Shown here in pieces: positions 57,122 through 64,000 of a stretch of 64,000 nucleotides of DNA. Made by a program: the position numbers and the translations under genes. Position 1 is the first letter of the stretch. Each line of letters begins with the position of its first letter. Source of the DNA: Deinandra increscens subsp. villosa. Taxonomy: Eukaryota > Streptophyta > Magnoliopsida > Asterales > Asteraceae. Below the pieces are notes generated by a model. It was not told the origin of the DNA. It did no database searches and worked only from the letters and a program-made list of their open reading frames with translations. The DNA is taken from the NCBI GenBank assembly GCA_039602395.1, contig JBCNJP010000025.1:100678124-100742123 (forward strand). The letters are read 5' to 3'.

Positions 57122-59084
57122 TACATCCTCTAGCTGTAAACTTAATCAACTTGTAAGTGTTTTCTACTTGGAGAATTTCCTGAAAGACAACATACCAAAT
57201 TCTAAAGTTCTTTTTGTGTATGCCTCGAATTTCCAGCTATAGCACAACCGACTATTTCTAGCTAGCTTTCATTAATTGAGCCTCTTTTCACCATCTAATA
57301 TTTAGCTGTTGAGTAATCGATTATAACCATGTTGTTTGAACCATAACATTTATAAAAATGTGTGACCATTTAAGATTTGAGATCCCATTCTTAATACCTG
57401 AATTCCTGAGCCTACATTTGGCTTTTTTCTACACCAAAAATACCCCATAAAATACATTTGTAGTGGTTTGACATTGCACAGTTACATGCGAAGAACAAAA
57501 CTGCAAAACTAGGCAAAAGTTCACATCTAAACTTCAATTAAACTCAATCCAATTTTACCATAGATTCATCAAAGTTATAACTAACATGTTATTCACAAAT
57601 AGCAATCATAAATAACATGTATTCAAAACTAATATAATTTATACTTGTGCATAACGCATCTATTAGTAGTGAGCACACTATTCCCTTGTTGACCTGTTTT
57701 GAATATCCAATTCATGACTGATCAACTCAATGCGTGCATAAAATCTCAATTGGCAACCCTAATCGAAGCAATTCTCACACACAATTAACAATTTCAATTT
57801 ATAGATGAGCGACACAATTAGGGCTCTAACCTGATTTTCATAGCCTTCCGATATCACTCGCGGATCCTGATTGTACCTTCTAGCTCCTGTTCTACCTCCA
57901 GATTCTTCTGTAGCTTTGATCATACTTGATCGCTATCAGGGATGAATCCGATTTGACTTATCCGGTCTGTATTACCCACCCGGTCCTAAATGAGTCTTGG
58001 ATAATAATTTCGGAGTTGGGCTTCAGTGGATTTTGGGCCAATTGGATACCATGTGATGGAAGAGGTGCACAAAAAATCCGGGTCCGGAATTGTACCCGGG
58101 GAAAAAACCCGGAACCGTACCAAGTAAAAGAACCCGGAACCGTATCCGGTTTATACCCGGTTTTGACCATACCGGGGGTACCCGACTGTACCCATCAATT
58201 ATGAACTTGTTCCACGTATTTGTCCATGTACCCGGTTTGGTTTGTACACAGAAACGTTTGAAATCGTTTGAGTTCGTTTTTAATGCATTTTTCTTTAAGC
58301 CCAACACTCAAAAGTGCTCTTAATACTAAAAAATCTCTTAAAACCCGTCTCAAATATCAAATGGTTAGTGAAAGGGCCCAATCATCCGTTGATGTTGAGA
58401 ATGATTGTATCCAGGACCGGTTAGCACTCGGCCCTATCCTAACCGGGTAGATAGGATACATGTTTCACCCTTCAAAAACTGGGTACCACCTGAAACCGAT
58501 TCTAGTCAATATCCAGTTTGACCATACCCGATTGTAACCAAAACCGGTTTTTATCCAAAACCGGGTATTTAAAAAGCCCGAATTTATGCTTTCACCTCTA
58601 GATGAAGTATGTCCTCCCAAGTCTAAGGGCGTTATTTTTGTATGTTTTGTGGGCCTAACTACAAAAAAAAAAAAACAAAATTTTAATTAAATAATATATC
58701 TAGTGGGTTGATAATGATTGAAAAATTAAATGGGAAAAAATATTTGTAGAAATAGAGGTAAAACTGTGGGTTTTATAGAAAACTCTAACGTAACAGTTGT
58801 AAAGTCGTTCAAGAGATGTGGATGGTCCAATATTGTAAAGTGATTTCGAGGTTTATAAAAAGGATCTGGTAGTTAATTATGTTTGATGTTTTGAAAATAC
58901 TATTTCTGTTTGTTTCATTGCATGATGGGAGTTAGTTGGATATGAAAACAGTAAATATAACCCATTGAAAACGACAAACCTTTTCATTAGAGAGAAACAA
59001 ACTGATAATACAACAATATTTTACAAGGAACTGAACTTGACTTGTTATCAAACCCTTCCAAAACATTTTTTAATATAAAATACT
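57122..59084. other. 3' flank of the LRR array and repeat-rich spacer
   Basis: 57293-58020 is homologous to 41891-42539 plus the bases after the N gap. A broken copy of the orphan exon lies at about 57835-57930. From 58080 to 58570 ACCCGG, CCGGTT and ACCGGG words recur densely. No intact gene before LHCB1. Confidence 0.65.
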
Positions 59085-59882
59085 TCACTTTCCGGGTGCG
59101 AAGTTTGTAGCATAAGACCAGGCATTGTTGGCAACAGGGTCCGACAGGTGGTCAGCTAGGTTCTCCAATGGTCCCTTTCCAGTTACAATGGCTTGAACAA
59201 AGAACCCGAACATAGAGAACATGGCTAGCCTTCCGTTCTTGAGCTCCTTCACCTTCAACTCAGCAAAAGCCTCTGGGTCGTCAGCAAGCCCTAGTGGGTC
59301 AAAGCTACCACCAGGGTAGAGCGGGTCAACAACCTCACCCAAGGGTCCACCCGCAATTCTGTAACCCTCAACCGCACCCATCAAGATGACTTGAGTTGCC
59401 CAGATAGCCAAGATGCTCTGGGCGTGAACCAAACTTGGGTTTCCCAAGTAATCAAGACCACCTTCGCTAAAGATTTGTGCTCCAGCCTTGAACCATACGG
59501 CTTCACCGAACTTCACACCGTTACGGGCCAAAAGCTCTGGGAAGACACATCCAAGAGCTCCAAGCATGGCCCATCTGGAGTGAATGACCTCGAGCTCACG
59601 GTTCTTGGCAAATGTCTCGGGGTCAGCAGAAAGCCCAGCAGTGTCCCAACCGTAGTCACCTGGGAATTCGCCGGTGAGGTATGATGGAGCCTCACCGGAG
59701 AATGGGCCTAGGTACTTGACACGGTCAGGGCCGTACCATGGGCTTCCTGATGGTGCAACCTTCTTGGGTGCGGTTTTCCTCATGGATACCCGTCCGGTTC
59801 CGAAAATTTCGGAGCTGGATGGAGCCGTCTTGACCGCCTGCCCGGTGAAGGGAGCTGAAAGAGCCATGGTTGAAGCAGCCAT
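59085..59882 (-). CDS. LHCB1: Chlorophyll a/b-binding protein of LHCII type 1
   Basis: Major light-harvesting antenna of photosystem II in the thylakoid membrane. Intronless, 265 aa, the usual LHCB1 length. An N-terminal chloroplast transit peptide (MAASTMALSAPFTGQAVKTA...) is followed by the mature start around MRKTAPKK, then the trimerisation motif WYGPDR. Chlorophyll-binding transmembrane helices contain ELEVIHSRWAMLGALGCVFPELL and ELKVKELKNGRLAMFSMFGFFVQAIVTG. It ends NNAWSYATNFAPGK. VFPELLARNGVKFGEAVWFKAG, VILMGAVEGYR and GSFDPLGLADDPEAFAELK favour LHCB1 over LHCB2. No lesion seen. It stands alone, with no second LHCB in the window. Confidence 0.96.
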   Translation of the reverse strand: MAASTMALSAPFTGQAVKTAPSSSEIFGTGRVSMRKTAPKKVAPSGSPWYGPDRVKYLGPFSGEAPSYLTGEFPGDYGWDTAGLSADPETFAKNRELEVIHSRWAMLGALGCVFPELLARNGVKFGEAVWFKAGAQIFSEGGLDYLGNPSLVHAQSILAIWATQVILMGAVEGYRIAGGPLGEVVDPLYPGGSFDPLGLADDPEAFAELKVKELKNGRLAMFSMFGFFVQAIVTGKGPLENLADHLSDPVANNAWSYATNFAPGK

Positions 59883-59966
59883 TGAATGAAAGGTGATAGT
59901 GATACTGCTGAGTAAATTTGTAGTTGAAAGAGGTGACAGCTTGAGTTTTACAAAACTGTAAGGTGG

Positions 59967-60001
59967 TATAAATAAGGTTAGGATTTACTAGTGTTCTTAT
60001 C
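59967..60001 (-). promoter_or_regulatory. LHCB1 promoter: TATA-like box and GATAAG I-box
   Basis: Minus strand TATTTATA (59967-59974) lies about 85-92 bases before the ATG. GATAAG (59996-60001), the I-box core found in light-regulated promoters, lies just upstream. CCAAT-like text lies near 60024-60030. Confidence 0.55.
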
Positions 60002-60089
60002 TTCAATATCTCTATATTGATCTTGATTGGTGGGTGATATCTTTGATGGCTAAGCATGAAAATTTCCCTAGACCAATTAAAACAAGACA

Positions 60090-61926
60090 TGTGTACAATT
60101 TGTTTGTATCAAGATTTTCTATCCAATAAACTAGCCGTTAGTTGTATTCTTCATTCACTACAAGAATTATGTGGCTCTGGCGATTATGACTCTCAACATG
60201 CATAATACTCGAATTGAACAATTAAAATTAAAATGGGGATTATTCTTGATGTTAGATTAGTATTCATAACTTTGTTAAGGAATTAATGCACAATTTCCAC
60301 AAGATGTTAGTAAAATTATCAAGAAAATAATCAACTTTTTTGTTATATATAGAGTTCGGTCATTTGGCTATGGATATATGTTTCACTAGTAGGACATTTG
60401 CTATGAGATATATGTTTCACTAGTAGGACATTTCGACGGAAAAAAAAAAAGGCCTTAATGACTTTTGCGATTGAGTTACGACTAAAATCACACATGTGAT
60501 AATATTAAGCGATTACAATCAATCCGGTAACAAAATGAACATAATAATTGCGACCATATAATTCAGTCACACGGAAGTTGCACCTCATAATAGTTGCAAC
60601 CCTTGTATTTCGGTCTCAAAACAACCGCACTAAAATGAAACAAAAAATAACATGAGTGTCGTAAATAGGTAGAAAAATTTACAACCGTAGAATGGTGGTT
60701 ATATTCCTCACAAAACATGATTACACACGAATATTAGTCATTTGTATGATAACCGCAAAAGGAGAAGAGTGAAGCTTGGGCCGAAATAGGGATGAGGCCG
60801 GACTAAAGACGGATAAGACCGGATTAAGTATATAATATTTTTTTTCAAACCGAACGAGTATAAATTTACATTATGAAGCGAAAAAACGGACCGGGCCAGG
60901 GCCCGGGCTAGCCCCTTAAAAGCTTCCCCCTTGGAGAAGACGGGGGTGATTGACCCTGATGGTCTCGAAGGTGATGCTTACTAAGATTGCGTAAAACAAG
61001 TACATGACTAGAGGCGCTTAAAAGAATTAATATATGACGAGGAGATGAGGTTACATGATGATCTCATTTCACCAAATTGTATAGCGGATTAGCTAAAAGC
61101 GAAATGTAAGACATTAATCGCGGTTCTTTTAAAGCTTGACGTTTTATGAGCACGATGAGCGTTTTATTCAAGAATTCATTATCGAATATGAATGGTTATA
61201 TAGAATGTCTTTTGGCAAATTAGACATTTGGAAACTTTTGAATGAAATATATTACAATTAGTTTTTTTCTAGCTTTTGTTTTTTTAAAGATTTTTTTAAA
61301 TCAAATTATGTATTAGTTTTTATTTAATGAAATTTTGTTGTTTAATTGGTTTATTTAAAATTAAAAAAAAAAACCATAATTGTGTAATAATGAGGAGGGG
61401 CACTACACACCTTATAGCCGAATTCAGGTTAAACTAAAACAAGAACAAAGGATAGTCGGCTCGATTTGAGATGGGTTAATCTCCGATTACAATGTATAAG
61501 AAACAGTGATAAATAAAAACATAAAAACATCGACAAGAAGAAATGCAAGAAACTCATACTTAAACTAAAAGTTAATGGAAAGTGTTTGCTTACCCACTTC
61601 CTGGATTTGTGGAAACCCCCCCCCCCCCCCCCCTCCTAAAATTTGGAATATCTTCCCTCAATACATGACTGGTCCGGCCTAGTTTGACCCAGCATTAGGT
61701 TCGAATTTGTGTTAATACTTCCCGTCCGGAGAAACGACTTGTCCTCAAGTCAGTATGAAGTGATTTGAGTGAGTACTTGTTGGCCGGTGTCAAAAACCCA
61801 ACATTGTGCCATCACAGATTGATGTGACAGGTGACTGTTACAACCCTTTGTGAATGTATCATTATCTCCCGACTCCCGCTGGCGCTACCTGATAAAGTGC
61901 TCGCACACATAATGCACCCAGGCTAA
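60090..61926. other. Intergenic region right of LHCB1
   Basis: No gene recognised. A phrase of about 28 bases (GATATATGTTTCACTAGTAG and onward) is directly repeated at about 60373-60433. A run of about 17 C lies at 61617-61633. Confidence 0.45.
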
Positions 61927-62198
61927 TGTTAGGATTCGAGATCACTCACACACACTAAAGTCACAATCACTGCAGAAAAAATAAAGAACGAGAATGAACA
62001 CGCGAGATTTAACGTGGTTCGGTCAGTGTGACCTACATCCACGGGCTGCAACCAGGGTATTTTATTGCTATCTGCCTCACTCGACGTGAGAATTACAAGT
62101 ACAAGACGACATATAAATAGAGATAGAAATTAGGGTTACATAAAATAAACCGGGCTAGAAAACGGGCCCGAGCCAATCAAGGCTCCACAAACCCAACA
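61927..62198 (-). repeat. 3' LTR of the gag-protease copia element
   Basis: 272 bp, begins TGTTAGG and ends CCCAACA (inverted TGTT/AACA ends), immediately next to the purine tract. Confidence 0.82.
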
Positions 62199-62298
62199 AT
62201 CTCCCACTTGGAGGCTTGATCATCTTCAACTGCCATCCGCTGTAATACTTGTACGTCTAGTAATCCTCGTCATCCTCCTGGCTGCAGCGGCCTTCTCA

Positions 62299-63861
62299 TC
62301 AGTTAACCTGAAGGCCCGTTGAAGCTCCCCTGAGCTCCAACATATCAGTCATGGCAAGAACTGCCCCTGACTCGTCCTCGATCCCTACCGGCTCCCACTG
62401 AAACGAACTGCCAGATGCTAAGATACCTTGAGAACAAACAACACTCTCCATGTTAAGCAGGTAATCCACTGGAGAGGCTTTAACCACTGGAACACTGGTT
62501 CTCTTAACAAACGGTCGTCTGGTAACTCTGACTGAAGCACAACCCGTACTCCCACTGCCACGAAAACCCTTGACCTGCTTTTCTGAACCTTTCCTAGTAC
62601 GTTCAACCTGAATCTGACCTGTGGCTCTAGGTTTATCTCCTGCAAAACAAACCTTCTTCTGCCCACTAGACTCTGTGAACCGGACTTTGGACTTCTTCTG
62701 AACTGGTATGGTCTCTCCCTCAGACGGTAAACTAACCATGTAAAGCGAACCTCTCTTTCTTCCTCGAGCCACGACTAGATTTCCCTTGACAACTTTCCAC
62801 TGCCCGTTCCCGAATTTAACATCATGTCCCTGTTCATCCAACTGCCCCACTGAAATCAACTGTTTCTTCAAGCTTGGAATCACCCTGACATCTTTCAAAA
62901 CCCATGAACCGGCCGAAGTCTTCAAATCTAAGTCACCCATGCCCGTAACATCTAAAACATCATTGTTCGCCAATTTTACCTTGCCAAAATCACCTTCCTT
63001 TAGATTCTGCAATGCTTCACTGCTGTGGGTAGCGTGAAATGAAGCACCAGAATCCATGACCCAGGAATCAACACCGTTCTCTATGCTGCATATTAACGTC
63101 TCATCATCAACATAGTCTTCTGCAGAGTTAACTTGTTTCTTTTCATTCGGACACTGATTCCTGAAGTGCCCCACCTGTTTACAGTTCCAACATGCCACAT
63201 CATCCCGAGCCCTAGACTGACTCCTTCTTCTGTTCCCGCTCCCACTACCTCTGTTGTTCTTCCTACCTCTGCCAACATGCATCAATCCACTCGATGATTC
63301 ACCTGAATTTCTTCGTCTGACGTCTTCGCCCAGAATAGTATCCCGAATCCCATCAAAAGTGAACTTACTGGTAGAACTCGTAATCGCAGTAACAGTTCCT
63401 GACCAGCTATCAGGTAATGAAGATAACAGTAGTAGAGCCTGAACCTCATCCTCGAATTTAATATCAACTGACCCAAGTCTTGACAAAATCGAGTTCATGT
63501 TGTTGATGTGCACTGTAACTGAACTTCCTTCTTGCATTCTCGTATTAACCAGCTCTCGAATCAGGTAAACTTTGTTAGCTGCCGAAGGCTTCTCGTACAT
63601 ATTAGACAATGCATCCATGATGCCCTTCGTTGTGGTTTCCTTAAGAATGTTGAACGCAACATCCTTTGACAACGACAATCTAATGACGGCCTTGGCTTTC
63701 TTATCTAAGCTCTTCCATTCGTCTGGTGTAATCTTCTCTGGTCTTTCACCCAATACCATGTCCAAATCCTTCTGAACTAGCAAATCCTCAATTTGCATTT
63801 TCCACCAACCAAAGTCGTTCCCATCAAACTTCTCAATCTGAAGTTTACCGCTCTCAGTCAT
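62299..63861 (-). CDS. Copia gag-protease polyprotein, complete, lacking IN/RT
   Basis: 520 aa from an ATG at 63859-63861. The capsid-type region is of the Ty1/copia UBN2 kind (KFDGNDFGWWKMQIEDLL, YEKPSAANKVYLIRELV, LLLSSLPDSW). A basic Arg/Gly/Ser stretch (about 195-220) precedes one CCHC zinc knuckle CWNCKQVGHFRNQC (224-237). Then comes the aspartic protease (WVMDSGASFHAT, catalytic Asp 270; LKDVRVIPSLKKQLISVGQL). After RGSLYMVS, where copia polyproteins continue into the HHCC/integrase domain, there is instead an unrelated basic tail of about 140 residues to the stop. No stop or frameshift interrupts it. Role: forms particles and matures them; replication enzymes would have to come from another element (inference). 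Confidence 0.88.
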   Translation of the reverse strand: MTESGKLQIEKFDGNDFGWWKMQIEDLLVQKDLDMVLGERPEKITPDEWKSLDKKAKAVIRLSLSKDVAFNILKETTTKGIMDALSNMYEKPSAANKVYLIRELVNTRMQEGSSVTVHINNMNSILSRLGSVDIKFEDEVQALLLLSSLPDSWSGTVTAITSSTSKFTFDGIRDTILGEDVRRRNSGESSSGLMHVGRGRKNNRGSGSGNRRRSQSRARDDVACWNCKQVGHFRNQCPNEKKQVNSAEDYVDDETLICSIENGVDSWVMDSGASFHATHSSEALQNLKEGDFGKVKLANNDVLDVTGMGDLDLKTSAGSWVLKDVRVIPSLKKQLISVGQLDEQGHDVKFGNGQWKVVKGNLVVARGRKRGSLYMVSLPSEGETIPVQKKSKVRFTESSGQKKVCFAGDKPRATGQIQVERTRKGSEKQVKGFRGSGSTGCASVRVTRRPFVKRTSVPVVKASPVDYLLNMESVVCSQGILASGSSFQWEPVGIEDESGAVLAMTDMLELRGASTGLQVN

Positions 63862-64000
63862 TGTCTCAAACTGAGAAACTCGACTCTGAATCTCGATGAC
63901 AATATCAAAGAATTTCTGGACAAAAAATTAACTGACCCGTTCCAGGATCTCAACCCAAATATTTTCTAGGCCGAAGCAATTTATTTTGTTTTAAACGATT

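Larger units (their letters stand above)
61927..64000 (-). mobile_element. Ty1/copia-type element reduced to gag-protease, right end outside window
   Basis: On the minus strand: a gag-protease ORF, about 85 bases of untranslated sequence, a purine tract AAGTGGGAGAT (62199-62209) and a 3' LTR. No integrase or reverse transcriptase lies between protease and LTR. The primer-binding site and 5' LTR must lie beyond base 64000. Confidence 0.85.

Overview
This is plant nuclear DNA from a eudicot. It is AT-rich, has multi-exon genes with GT-AG introns and contains many transposable elements. It also carries an LHCB1 light-harvesting gene and LRR-XII receptor kinases. The repeat style (a long solo LTR beginning TGTCACACCCCC, PIF/Harbinger and copia relatives) suggests an asterid, perhaps Asteraceae. 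That is an impression, not a demonstrated assignment. There is one 500-N assembly gap, at 42540-43039.

Layout. 1-3.8 kb: most of a mitochondrial GFA2-like DnaJ chaperone gene on the minus strand, running off the left edge. 4.06-6.8 kb: a PIF/Harbinger element with an intact transposase, inserted in the TIR of a deleted relative. 8.2-13.9 kb: a Mutator-type MITE, then a nearly full-length LINE. 14.3-16.0 kb: a LEC1/L1L-type NF-YB gene in two exons. 16.6-19.5 kb: a Tourist-like MITE and a second Harbinger element with a broken transposase. 20.9-24.1 kb: two paralogous thaumatin-like (PR-5) genes. 24.7-33.7 kb: a young LTR retrotransposon with no recognisable gag or pol, unusual repeat arrays in its leader, and a 2.5 kb solo LTR nested inside.

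34.5-57.1 kb is a tandem array of LRR-XII non-RD receptor kinases. One copy is intact (34527-40567). One is a 5' remnant ended by a deletion. Two are otherwise complete but each carries one frame-breaking lesion: a 1-bp insertion at 49049 and a 70-bp tandem duplication at 54621-54760. hAT-like, Mutator-like, LINE and SINE-like insertions lie between and inside the copies. 59.1-59.9 kb is an intronless LHCB1 gene. From 61.9 kb to the right edge there is a Ty1/copia-type element reduced to one intact gag-protease ORF and its 3' LTR.

Host genes: the chaperone (mitochondrial protein folding), NF-YB (seed-type transcription factor), PR-5 proteins and LRR-XII receptors (both defence-associated families) and LHCB1 (photosynthesis). 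They do not form a pathway. Most of the remaining DNA is mobile-element sequence. The observations most worth following are the element nests with exact target-site duplications, the repeat arrays of the coding-less LTR element, the hAT-like family carrying tRNA-like boxes, and the single lesions in the receptor array.
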